Assembly: GCF_003573695.1 (NCBI RefSeq) | Contig: NC_039361.1 | Location: forward strand, 134,634,777-134,698,776 | Length of the DNA stretch: 64,000 nucleotides | Source: Papaver somniferum | Lineage: Eukaryota > Streptophyta > Magnoliopsida > Ranunculales > Papaveraceae | Reading direction: 5' to 3' | In this document: positions 44,561 to 55,846 of the stretch, piece after piece | Layout of the letters: each line of letters begins with the position of its first letter | How positions within the stretch are numbered: the stretch's first letter is position 1 | Program-made: the position numbers and the translations under genes | Notes under the pieces: model-generated | Seen by the model: the letters and a program-made list of their open reading frames with translations, nothing else | What the model was told of the DNA's origin: nothing | Database searches by the model: none

Positions 44561-47200
44561 ACTATTCAAAATCAAAATATGCCAAAACGGGTTAGGCAAG
44601 AGATTAGAGTATCCCATAATATTCTAGGATCACCAATTTTATTGTACAAGCATCCAAAGGTTTAAGTAATAGAAAAAGAAAGGAAAAGAAACTACGAGAT
44701 AATTTCCTATTAAGGTAAGGTATATAAACCGCATGTAACTGAATAAGTCATTGAAATACGTTTGACATGCTACTACAAAAAGAAAAATAAAAAATTCTTC
44801 GAGTCAGGGAGCCAATCCATACTATATGTGGTTCTCCTTATGGGATTGAGGTCCTGTAGAAGCCAAAACGGATCACTGTGGTGATTCTTCGAGTCAGGAA
44901 GAAATCCTATGTTTGTTTGTGTATAGACAAGTCTAAATGCAAATATTAGCTTGAGTCTTTCAGGTTCATAATCAGTGCCGAAACAAAGTGCTCGACTTAC
45001 AACCAGTATGATAAAAATGGTGCACTAAAAAGTACACTGCACACAACTGGGGTGCACTAAAAAGTACACCTTGTATAACTGGTACAATGCACATGAAGAG
45101 TCTACCAGATTATCCTCACAATTTTTACAGGGGAAAAAATAAACAATTAGAGAGTCTACATGTGAAGAATTTACCTTGTCAACTTTACTATTGTGAGATG
45201 CAACTCATTTTGTTACTGCTTATATTGTTACCTATAAAAAAGAAAATGTAAGATGACAAACCAAGATGGGATTAAAGAAAATATAATATAAATAAAGAAG
45301 AAGAATAAGGTTAACGGGGAAAATATCAGTGAGCATAAAATAGATTTTCCAGATCGAGCTTTTCTACTTTTCAAAAAAAAAGTACGAACTATTCAAACTA
45401 CTGGTGGCTCTCGACGGAGCTTCACCTCAAATTAAACTACGCTGATGATCCCACAAAGCTCACCTAAACAGAAATCCATAAAGAAAAAAAAGTAAAATAA
45501 AATATTTTATCATAGATATGAAACAAAAGTTAAAAGTGGGAATGAGTCTAATGTTAAAATTTTCTCCAACTTCTATGCGTCTCTTAAATATGATCCTCAC
45601 CTAAAAAGTAAAATATTGGACATCAATTAGTTGTTTTGAAGTAAAAAATATAAACAATAAGCAAATATATTCCAAAGCTATTCCCAACTTCAAAAAGAAT
45701 AACATGTGTACAACTAGGTACACCATAATAATTAACATGTGTACATAGTTTTACACATTAATAATTGTGCACAAACTGATACGGCAAGTGTTTACTGTAT
45801 TTGTAGATTGTAGATAGCCAGATAAAACTTAGACTAGTGGTCTCTCTACATTTGACAGATTTGTTTAGCTAATAGGTGCTACCTTTTGAATGGTCTCTTA
45901 ATGTATCCCATAAGAATTTCAAAAGATAATCGTGCATGGAAGTTGCTAAATTATGTTGAGTGACTGCACACTTTGCATGAGCTAGCATTATGTTAGTTTG
46001 GTCTTCTTTTTTTTTGGATAAATGTTTTCGCAATATTCGCATTCTCAAACAGGAGTACAAACAGAAATACCAATTACCACGTCTCTGCGTCACATGTACA
46101 TCTTCTTCCATACCCTACCTACAATCAACAAAATGCAAACCAAGATCACAAAGATAATGCCTGTTGTGAAAGGCAATCAACAGCCCATCTCGTGTCTTTT
46201 GCATGTATATCCATCTAGCTAGATCAATAGAACATTTTTGGGGCTTCATATCTCGCTTAGAGTTTCACTGCCTCATTGTTGAGATCTGATCCAATAACTC
46301 TATCAGTGCTACTAGTAATTGTAGCAGCCACAATTATGTAATCACTATTATTATCACAATTGCTATAAGTAATACATTTGTTCTCTATGACCATGGCCAC
46401 TCCCTCATTAGTTGCGATCTAAATGCAGTTTCGAAATTGTTAAATACAACTACTCCCTGGATACTCAAATCATATCTAGTCTTCTACATCGGGTCATTTC
46501 AGCTTGTGCCTAATCCCTTGGTGCAACTATTGTAAATTCTCGTATTAGTTACTACACCCCACTACCACCTACTTGTATACATTTTAAGGAAGTAACAAAA
46601 ATAAAACTTTAACTACCACTACTTAGCTAGTAGTAAACTTGACCGTGTTTTCTCCTCTTTCTGCTAATTTACAATTTCTTCCATCAAAACCTTGAAAGAT
46701 CCATAATTAGAGATCTATCTAGCAACAGGACCCAAGTAAGTAACTAGTTTTATTTTATTTTTGTATTAGGAAAGAATTAGTATATGAAACTAAAGATCAC
46801 ATGCGTCAATTTAAATACAGTCAAATTCATTTAGCTCTACCGAAAGAAGAATTCTTGAACTTTTATGAAATATTTCCACATAATTTTATAATAGAATACG
46901 TCCCTAACACATGTACAACCACTGTTTGCGTCAATTTGAACATGAAAAATCACAATTAGTCTCATTCTTGCATCACTTGTTTGATTTTAATGTGACTGTT
47001 TTGCTGCTACAATGGTTATAATCTCTATGTTTACTGTCTTTTTAAGTATTTGATAAGACCAAAACCGGCTTTCTCATGGCCTAAAGATGCATCCGAAAGA
47101 TCATTTGAAATGGGTGAAATATCCAAACCCATATTCCTAATCAATAACTTTAACTTGATAGTCAGTAAATCATTCATAGATCAATTAATAATGTAATGTA
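44561..47200. other. AT-rich interval without recognisable genes
   Basis: I see no ORF, RNA gene or terminal repeat that I can support. Short ORFs here have no domain signal. The sequence is probably internal Helitron-type DNA. Confidence 0.35.
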
Positions 47201-47214
47201 ATTCAATTTTCACA

Positions 47215-48060
47215 CTTTGGCCATCAAGTTGAATTCAAAGAAGATAAGAAGTTACAATGTGGTAGGAAGTTTTATGTACCTCTAATGGAGGATGTCCAAC
47301 CAAGACGAGAGTTTCTATTTTTTCCTGAGATACCTTTGGTGTCTGCAAATTCTTGCCAATCTCTTCTTTTCCGTATCAAAATGCTGCTGAAAGACCAAAA
47401 TGAATATTGTTTTAGAAGCGATTACACTCGATATTGTTTTTCGAGTTCTGCCTGAAAAATAATTGGAAACCCAAAAACAATCAGATCTAAAAGATCAACC
47501 AAGAACTATTGAAAGAAATCAAGGATCTCAAACAAATATAAGGATCCCAATCTCTATTCATCAAATCGAGCTTAAAATCAAAATTAAGTAAAAACATTCG
47601 AAGTTTTATCATAATCAAAACCCTAAAAGTCGAAACATCAAATTGGAAATAATTCAAAAACCGCTGAATCATCAATTCACAAAAAAAAAAAAATCAACAT
47701 TTTGTTCAATTAAAATTGAATATAGTGAGAAACGGTCGAACAAATTTTTGATCAGATCAAAAAAGCAAACATCCAAAACCGATAAAAATCGAACGGAAAA
47801 CAAAATCGAATAAGTGATAAGTGAATCAACAGCAATCAAAGTCAAACACCAACCTCCTTCGTGTCTGATTTGTACATAACATCACCACTGACCGAGAAGA
47901 ACAAGAGATGGAGACGGAAATCCTAGCAATTTGGAACCAGTAATCGAGCAAAATGAAGTGAACACTAAAACCTAAAGTTTCATTATCGCTGCAGAGATCT
48001 GCTGATTGAGGACACTGACTGAAGTGAAGAAATCAAGAAATGATTTGTGAACAAATTGAT
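47215..48060 (-). pseudogene. possible captured gene fragments
   Basis: Two exon-like pieces occur on the minus strand. Near 47,320-47,390, bounded by AG and GT, the frame reads QHFDTEKKRLARICRHQR. Near 47,860-47,960 a GT donor ends a stretch that looks like a 5' exon (ATG at about 47,881). The spacing and splice-like edges resemble captured host exons. I do not recognise the gene. Confidence 0.3.
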
Positions 48061-48254
48061 ATGTGATTTTTGTACGAGGCTGATTTTCGGCATGGAAAAA
48101 AGGAGTTTTGGACTGAATCGTTTGGAAAAGGACTAACTCGTTTCAAATTGTGTAAAATTGGACCTTCTTGTACCGGGTTTAAGAGAGCAGGACTAGACTG
48201 TCTAAAGCCCAACAAGTTAAGTTTGGGACTAAACGTTAATTTCTACAATCAAAA

Positions 48255-48606
48255 ATGCATCGCGACAGGGCGGGGCGACGAGGCGAGGCGTAGCTATATC
48301 ACATCAAATGAATAATATGATTAAAAGAAAAAGATGAGTTTACCAAATCAATCGGGACGGGGCGAGGTGAAGCCGAGCTTTACCAATTCAAATCGGGACG
48401 GGACGAGGCGAGACGAGGCGAAGCCACTCCAAATCAAAAATGCATCGGGACGGGGCGGGGCGGGGCGAGGCGAGGCGAAGCCGAAGCCGAGCCACACCTA
48501 ATCAAAAATGTATCGTGATGGGGCGGGACGGAACCCTACGACACCTAATAAAAAATATGGCTAAAAGAACAAAAATGCCCGAGCGTAGCACGGACACAAA
48601 ATCTAG
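48255..48606 (+). mobile_element. Helitron 3' end with GC-rich repeat
   Basis: A second block of GGGACGGGGCGAGGCGAAGC-type units leads to GCCCGAGCGTAGCACGGACA and then AAAATCTAG at 48,606, followed by T. This is the Helitron 3' signature: a short hairpin (arms CCCGAGC / GCACGGA, five of seven paired), about ten bases, and CTAG before a T. The 5' TC end is not located. The element probably reaches back past the ankyrin fragment or at least to about 43 kb. Confidence 0.75.
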
Positions 48607-50478
48607 TAAGAATTATTATTGCTAGTTTTCATGTGAGGTGGAAATGGAATAAATATATTTTATTAATGACTGGTTGCATGTCTCTCTGCTATTGGTTGTT
48701 GATTGATTATTTGGTAAATGTAAATAAAGAGAATTTAGTTTTCTTAATTGTCATAGTTAGTTATTAATGAAATTTTTGCATGGATTTTAAATACATAAGA
48801 AAGTTGAGATGGAAAATTTGAATTATTTTGGTAAGTTAATAATTTGCGCTCTAGATACTGAGAATATATGTGGAATTTATTTTAGGTCTTAAAAGGAAGG
48901 AAATATATAATTTTGAAATTAAGTTTAGGTGTATGAAAGGTAGATTTGGATAAAAATAGAAATAACATTAATATTATGGAAATAAGAAATATCTTTGTCA
49001 AGTATAGTATTGAGCAATATGCTTATTATTTTTTGGTGAGTTTAAATTGATAAATAGCGTGCATGGGTTGTCAATTTATTATAGGAAATTAACTTAAGTC
49101 AATGAGCTTTATTATTTGCACGCGAGCGGTTTAATTAAAAATGTTTCCTAATAAGATAAAACAAATGTTGTCATATTATGGGCTTTATTTTTCTAATTTT
49201 TTTTAGTGAACATTATTTATAAGAAAGTGAACACAAAAGATTATTATTAGCGGAACGACGATAGTTTGATATTTTGGGAGAGAAGAAGATTATGTCGTTT
49301 AGAAAACATAAAAGTTTTGTCACTAGATAAAATAGAGAATAATATTGGAGATGATTATTTTGGTGTCGAAGACGGTGGATCGTGGTGTTTATAAAGTTAA
49401 TAGCTTGTATTTTCATAACTTTTGGATCTTGCGAATTGAGGTAGGCGCAACAAAAAGCAAAACCTTATTTATTTTATTTCTTTTATAGGGGTATTCTTTA
49501 ATTAAATTTGTGTTTATATTACTTTTACCATTTGGTTGATATATGGTGGTCTTGATTGAAGTTTATGGTTAATAATGATTTTGATATTGTTGTATGAGCA
49601 TGAATATGATTTGGACTACGGTCCATGGGCAGTGACCCCTAAAAATATTATGGCTCCCTTGGCACGAGCAGATTTGGGCTACGGTCCATGGGCAGCGACT
49701 CCTAAAAAAACAACTTTTGGCTCTCTTAGCGCGAGCAGATTTGGGCTACAGTCCATGGGTAGCGACCCCTAAAAACCTTTTGGCGGGATACGAGTTATCT
49801 TTGGGAATCCCTTGGCGCGAGCAGATTGATTGACTTGATTGTTATTGTGGATATTAGTGTTTCCATGTGCATAAAATGTTGTTAGGCATGCTTGGGGTGA
49901 TATTATCATGCTTGTTGTTTTTAAAGAATTAAAAAATATTTGTGTTAAATGTTTTGTTGCTTCTTTTCCTACTGAGTGTCAAAACTCACGTCGTATTATG
50001 AGAAAAATTCCAGATTTGATGCATGACAAGGAGTTTATCAACGTGGATCCTAGAGAATAATTTTAGATCCCTAAAATTGTGATTTATGTGTAAATTCTAG
50101 TTCTAGGATGCAATTAGTCTTGGTTTCAAAGATGTACAATATTGTTTAGTGTTGAGTTGACTGCTTATTATTTTAAATTCCTAATAGTTTTTGGTAGATT
50201 CTTTTTGTAATAAATGTAAAATATATTAAGGGACATTTGATCAAAATTATAGAATTTTTGAGTTGTATACGTATTTTTAAAATGATTCTCTAAAAAGAAA
50301 ATTAAGTATTCTCCTGCGATAGAAATGTTACCATGAACATAAATTAAACTAGCCCAAATAAATTGTTTAATGAGCTTGGGCTTAGTAGTCGGGCTTTGGT
50401 TATGATATCGAAGTAGCACTTTGGGTTTTCGGGCATGGGATATGGGAAGGATCCTGGCCCGAAAATCGGGGTGTTACA
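48607..50478. repeat. right part of the chromovirus-like LTR
   Basis: AT-rich LTR sequence. At 49,608-49,830 it has three to four ~63-67-base units with GATTTGGGCTACGGTCCATG and GGCGCGAGCAGA, a pattern often seen in chromovirus LTRs. It ends GGGGTGTTACA at 50,478. Confidence 0.6.
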
Positions 50479-51781
50479 TCATCAACATCAGCGGCTTCAA
50501 CAGTATAGTCGCAATTCATACCAGCAAAATTTGACTGCCAAGGACAGAAGTCACCATAGCGGGACGGAGCACCATCATGAGGTTGGCTACTAGCAATAGG
50601 GCACCATCCATGTAGACCGGGCAACCAACCATGAGCCCAAGGGCCTATGACCTCGATGGGGGTGGCATGCCACTCATAATCATGGTCATGTTTGAGACGC
50701 TCGTCTTTTGGAAAAAGGCGAGAATTTTCAGTTTCTTCAGTACCGGGGACGTACCTAAGCTTCGAGTCACTCACTTCGCTCAGAAGACGAACCTCACCCT
50801 GGGAAGACGCCATTGTACGAAGACCAACACTCCATGGCTTATGATTCCTACCATTGACATAATCCCCAAAAGAAGAATTGAAGTTCTCGGGGGTGTACCA
50901 GTCTTTCTCCGCAGGATTAGGAGTATAACAGGTCATCATCGTCTCACCTTTTCTCCGAAGATAACACTCCTTAAGAGTCCGAAGGTAGTTCCCACTCAGC
51001 TGAACTACTGAACGACGGTGAGTATGAGAAGTAGAACCCTCGCGGTTTTACAAAGTATCGTAATAGAAGGAGTCACCTGATTTATACAAAGGCAGCATAA
51101 GACCAGCTTCGAAAGCCCCTATGGTCGTCAGCAGATGGAAGGCATCGTATTTATAGTTCACGATCATATCATAAGTGAGATCATCCCCTTGGTTATAAAA
51201 TTTAACATCAAAAGCTTCAAGATTATGCTTCGCCTTGAAGACTTCAAGATCAATATGGCTGTAAGTTACCTTCTTCTTCTTCTTCTTCTTCGAAACTAAG
51301 ATACTTAGGATGATTGGAGCAGACTCGGGAGATACGGTCTTACCAGACGATGGATTCTTTGGAGGACTCATCTCTGAAGCCTTTCTCTTAGTTGCATCAG
51401 TCCTTGACAAGTCTGCCTTTTATGCAACCCTTTTTGAAGAAGGATCCTTCACCAAGACAGTGGTTTGCGAAGCCTTGGGTTTTTTAGAAGGCGTTGTAAT
51501 AGAAGGAGCTATAGAACGAAGAGGCTGAACATTCAGCGGCTCCGAACGCTGAGGAGAAGGGTTAGGTGAAGGACGATTAACATCATAACGAGAACCTCTT
51601 GGCGGATCTCCCTTTTTCTGATAAGAAACCCTAGGACCCGATGAAGATGAAGTCTTGTGGGAACGAGGATCTGGTTGAGAAGGTTTAGACGGACCACTTC
51701 TCGACGGAGGATGTCTATAAGGGATCGATGGGGGATACTATAAGGAACGCGAAGGCGATCAGTCATACCTGCAAGGGGCAT
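50479..51781 (-). pseudogene. opposite-strand gene of T2, N-terminal piece
   Basis: On the minus strand a Pro/Ser-rich N-terminus (SRSGPSKPSQPDPRSHKTSS, reading from near 51,780) leads into SRTDATKRKASEMSPPKNPS, then KVTYSHIDLEVFKAKHNLEA, FHLLTTIGAFEAGLMLPLYK, FYYDTL, YTPENFNSSFGDYV, KPWSVGLRTM and ECHATPIEVIGPWAHGW-like text. TAA/TGA codons and shifts interrupt it. FYYDTL, the YTPENF block and PWSVG align with the T1 copy at 14-991. It ends at the TCATC duplication; the next exon lies at 38.7 kb on the far side of the solo LTR. The order of domains is disordered N-terminus, globular domain, acidic linker, coiled coils. Confidence 0.72.
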
Positions 51782-52271
51782 GAAGATAAAAAGAAGGTCA
51801 GATTACGAGTTTAATGGAGGTCGAACAAAACTCTAATCATTACACCCAGAACATCCTCATGGTAAGATAGATCAAAAACATCTTCATATTAAGTATATCA
51901 TCATACCGAAAGAATGAACAACCCTAAATTTTGCGATAAAGAACAAGGGCAAGTATATATACTTTCGTATGAATTGTTCTTTATCACAAACCCTAGGAAC
52001 ACTGCGCAAGAAGAAACAAAAATAAAAATTACAGATACAAGGGAACAACTTACTGGTAATCGATGGCAGAAAGAAGAATCAACAAGTAGCCACAATGGAA
52101 GGTACCGCAGAAGATTTAACTTGAATCGTGACAGAGGGTGAATAACAACAACAGTCAAGAGTGAAAGACAAAAGGAGAAGAATTGAATTTTTCTCAGAGA
52201 ATTGGAATGAAAAAGACAGAACAAGAAGAAGACAGAGGAGGGGATAAAATTTATTTCCCCAGCTACCCGTC

Positions 52272-52280
52272 TCGTATTTA
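52272..52280 (-). promoter_or_regulatory. TATA box for the T2 opposite-strand gene
   Basis: The minus strand reads CTGTTATAAATACGAGAC, a textbook plant TATA box about 490 bases upstream of the first coding piece. It lies outside the LTR and points away from it. Confidence 0.6.
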
Positions 52281-52426
52281 TAACAGGAAGAAATATAACC
52301 GTCTCATGATTCAAGAAGGAGTTATTGCTAGAAGTGGGAAACGTGCCCAAAAATTAGGGAAGTTAATGCGATAAGATGAGGAGACCGTGAAGACAGTTTT
52401 CTTCATACTTTGACCAATTTCAAACC

Positions 52427-53235
52427 AAGAAGAAAAGGGGAAAATTGTATACACATAATTTGTGACCGACCACGTGTCAAGGAATATACGCGTGTAATAA
52501 ATCAATATGAGGAACATCAAGACAGTGATGCCACGTTGCAACACTAGAAGAATAGGATCATCATCTCCGGCCACATATCCATCATCAGGAAGATCCAACG
52601 ATGACCAAACGAGGGCTACCTAAGGAGCGATCTACTAAGAAGTACCCTAGAAGACCCAAAATCCCACTTTACTCTATCCCAAGATTGATCCAAAATCGAG
52701 GGTAGAGATTAATCTAACCTACAAGGATGTGACAGGGGCATCAGACAGCTGTCTGACGCGTGCGGACTGTCCAACTACCCGCCTTAAATGCTACATGCAA
52801 AGGATACGTGTCAAGTATCCTGTGGAGGAATAGGCAGCGATCCATCGTTACAATATGCTACCGTTAAGATCATCAGTACGAAACGAAGATATCAACGGTA
52901 TCGGAAAAGAGATCAAGAGGATAAGAATACATCTGTTACTCAGAAGACCCCACACAGAATCCCTATAAATACCCCTCTCCACTGAGAGATAAGGGGTTGA
53001 CCAATTTTAGGAAGAGTGAGAGATAGCTCAAGAGAGAGAAATTGTAAGAGTAAGTATGAGTTTTATTTCCTTCTTAGCTTCGTCCCCCACTCAAAGTCAT
53101 TTGACTATATTTGTAACCTTTGAATACATAGTGAAACACCAACCTCCGTGGACGTAGGCCTTAGTGCTGAACCACGTAAATCTGTGTCTCATTTACATTC
53201 TGCACTTATGATCTTCGTACTTTAACATTATGCAT
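52427..53235 (+). mobile_element. 3' polypurine tract and 3' LTR of T2 (LTR Y)
   Basis: The tract AAGAAGAAAAGGGGAAAA (52,427-52,444) is followed by TG at 52,446. The LTR has TATAAATA at 52,964-52,971 and CTCCGTGGACGTAGGCC with AACCACGTAAATCTGTGTC near 53,145-53,190. The layout equals LTR X (1,814-2,616) but overall similarity is low. The end, about 53,235, is an estimate. Confidence 0.7.
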
Positions 53236-53924
53236 CTTTTAGATCATCATAGGAATCCCTATGATGAGAAACAATGAAGAGCCCGAAGGCTCGGAGTTTT
53301 TCCTTTTACTGTTTTATGCAACTTTAATCATATTACTATCATTTTGTCAGTTTTACTACGACTGCGAACTTTGTTTGTGGATACGGAGCTACCTTCGTTA
53401 TTTACGTGTTCACAAAACCATTTCCTTCTCTCTCTATCTTCTCCCAGCAACAGATGGTGTGATTCTTTCTTTTACATTCTCAACACTATCAACGGGAGCA
53501 ATCGATTAATCGCTTCCGTCTTTTGAAAAACCCTAGCAACAACACGGAGTTTACGATTTTGATACTGACGTTAATCGGTATTAATAATTATTAGTTCATT
53601 TGAAAATTTCAGTTCATATTGAAAAAATAACATGGGGTTGGTCGTGGGAGATTTATGGGGAATATAATGTATTTAAATGCCTAGGGGTCTCGGTATTGTA
53701 GGAGAGTGTAGAGAGTTTGGAAGAGTTTAGGAGTTTTAACTCCATGGAATTTTGGAGAGTTCATTGAGTTTTGGGGAGTTGATTAGATGGAGTTTGAGAG
53801 AGTCTAGGGAGATGAATAGCCTACTATAAACGATTTTAATTTTCCCTTTGATGTTAGGGTTCTTATTACTCAACCATTTCTTTGTTATGATTTCATATTT
53901 TTTACGGGTAAAGTGTGTTTTTTT
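53236..53924. other. interval without recognisable gene
   Basis: This is flanking DNA between LTR Y and a SINE remnant. 53,650-53,815 is purine-rich with recurring GAGAGT/GGAGTT and may be a decayed MITE. No supported ORF. Confidence 0.35.
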
Positions 53925-54066
53925 TTGATACGCGAAAGCCGGACCCAGGCCTCTACCCGAACCCAGCCAGTTGGACTGGCCCCACTGCCATACCCAACAC
54001 CGCTCAACCCACTATACAACTAATCTAGTACAAACCTTTACGGCGGTGGGGATTGAACCCCTGACT
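53925..54066 (-). mobile_element. tRNA-derived SINE remnant
   Basis: On the minus strand a B box GGGGTTCAATCCCC is followed by a GC-rich body and ends in GCGTATC plus a run of ten A. The A box is missing because the sequence is cut by the LTR that starts at 54,069. The ending in an A run fits plant tRNA-type SINEs. Confidence 0.55.
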
Positions 54067-54068
54067 TC

Positions 54069-55822
54069 TGATGAGTGCTAAAAAGTGCATATTTCTATAT
54101 ATTTTTCTTGGCATTTAACTCATCTTTTGTGCATTAATTCTACATTTTAACCCATATTCTGTATTTTCATTGTTTTCAAGAATAAATATTTTTATTAATT
54201 AATTTTGTATTTTTAGGTACCAAATAAAGTTTGGATGAATTGCGGAGCGAAAAGAGCAGAAAAGTAGTGAAAAGTCGGGAGGAATTACACAAGGAAGCCG
54301 CGAAGAATGTTGTGCGCAAGACCAAAAGGCTAGAACTGGGCTTGAAGAGGAAGAATTGTCCTTAAAGAAGATATGGGCTTGGCATACCCAAGGCCCAAAT
54401 CCATTTCCTATATCCATACCCGTTTCCCTTTCTAGCCGTCATATTGGATCATCTCAGCATCCTATGGTCGCATCATCGCCAGTACATCAAAGTCTGAATC
54501 TCCTGTCTAACACTACAGCACCTAACTCCATCTTGAGCCGTCAGTTTCGTTGTATCAGGCATCCGACGGTCGATACCATCCTCTTCACTTGTAGCCGTTA
54601 GATCAATCTATCATTTCCGCATCCCACGGCTCAGCTTTGCGAATCATCGAGACTTGATGCATCCGCTCAACACCCAAACACCTAACACCTATACCCGCAA
54701 AACAAACGCACCCTTCTTCCCAAAACCATCGACTCTGTCTTCTCCATTCCGTCTGCAGAGAAAACTCTGCCACCACCATCACCTCCACTGCCCCTTCTCA
54801 ACCACCACAACTCCCACCAAAAGCCATCATGGCTTCTAACAACCACAACCCATCATCACTACCACGTCCTACATCTTCCTCAACAACTAATTTCATCTAT
54901 TTTCACGCCACTGAACCCTAGGTGTGAAGTTGGTGAAATAGGTTGATAAGCTAGAAGTAATTGGAGCAGGACATGGAGCGGGAAGAGAAATAGAAGGATG
55001 GGTCGACGTGATGGAGCAGTTATTTCATCGAATTAGGTAAGATTTGGTAAACCCTAATTTTACTGTTTTTTTGGGAATTTGGGGATTTTGTTTGTAAACC
55101 CTAAATCTATTAATTGGATATAAATAGGGATGTGTGGGTGTTGTAGAAGGTATGCCTGGGTTAGCCAGAGCTCAACCTTAGAGGCCTGGACTAGCCAGTG
55201 CTCTCTATTGTTAGTTTCAATTACAATTTCAGTTTTTAGCATAATTTCATGTTCAGTAGAACTCAATTACATTTGTTCACAATGTTTGTTATGTTCTAAT
55301 CCATTCTGCTAGGGTTAGATGGAGCCCTTAATATTTTGCTAAATTGATTCATGTTTTTAGTGGTGTTATTGCTGTACTTAATTGCTTAAGGGTAGATTTC
55401 ATCTTAGTTCCACAACATATTACTTTCACCATGTATGTCATGCATCCTTGGTAGTTTGATCAATTCTATGTTGTTGTGCTGTAAATCATGCTTAAAATGA
55501 ATAGATTTATCTTTTGATTAGTTGTGCTTTAATCAGACAATTAATACTTGTGATAAATACTTTTTACCAGAGACAATGACATCACTGTAACTGAATTACT
55601 TAGCTAAGATTAGGTGGTGGACTCCAAAATCCTAGCAATCTCCATATCCACACTGAGCTTTAGCTTTTGTCTTGACACTTTAGGTTCGAATTCAATTAAG
55701 AAACATAGAAAATCAACACAGCTCCCTCCTTGTCCCTGTGGACTTCCCCTGCTTATTCACTCACTACAACTGACCCTGTATACTTGCAGGTCTAAGTTGT
55801 AGGTTCTTTCAAAACCCTACCA
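54069..55822 (+). repeat. LTR of an Athila-like retroelement
   Basis: It starts TGATGAGTGCTAAAAAGTGC and ends CCCTACCA. A TATA box (TATAAATA) lies at 55,119-55,126. The Asp-tRNA primer site follows directly. Short ORFs in it show no domain. Confidence 0.72.
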
Positions 55823-55828
55823 AGTTTT

Positions 55829-55846
55829 TGGCGCCGCTGCCGGGGA
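55829..55846 (+). other. Asp-tRNA primer binding site
   Basis: TGGCGCCGCTGCCGGGGA is the complement of the 3' end of plant Asp tRNA apart from one likely change. It is the primer site typical of Athila-group elements. Confidence 0.85.

Larger units (their letters stand above)
38749..50478. mobile_element. chromovirus-like solo LTR, split by later insertions
   Basis: It begins TGTAATACCC and ends GGGGTGTTACA, the inverted ends seen in Tekay/Del-type LTRs. It is flanked by a perfect 5-base target duplication TCATC (38,744-38,748 and 50,479-50,483). No gag or pol lies inside, so it is read as a solo LTR enlarged by Helitron-type DNA between roughly 39.2 and 48.6 kb. The parts that are probably LTR are 38,749 to about 39,200 and 48,607-50,478. 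The flanks belong to the T2 opposite-strand gene on both sides. Confidence 0.72.

Noticed and set aside
51901..52350. 149-codon hydrophobic ORF on the minus strand
   Set aside because: It lies in the 5' region of the T2 opposite-strand gene, is Phe/Leu/Ser-rich without a clear topology, and is not in frame with the supported coding pieces.
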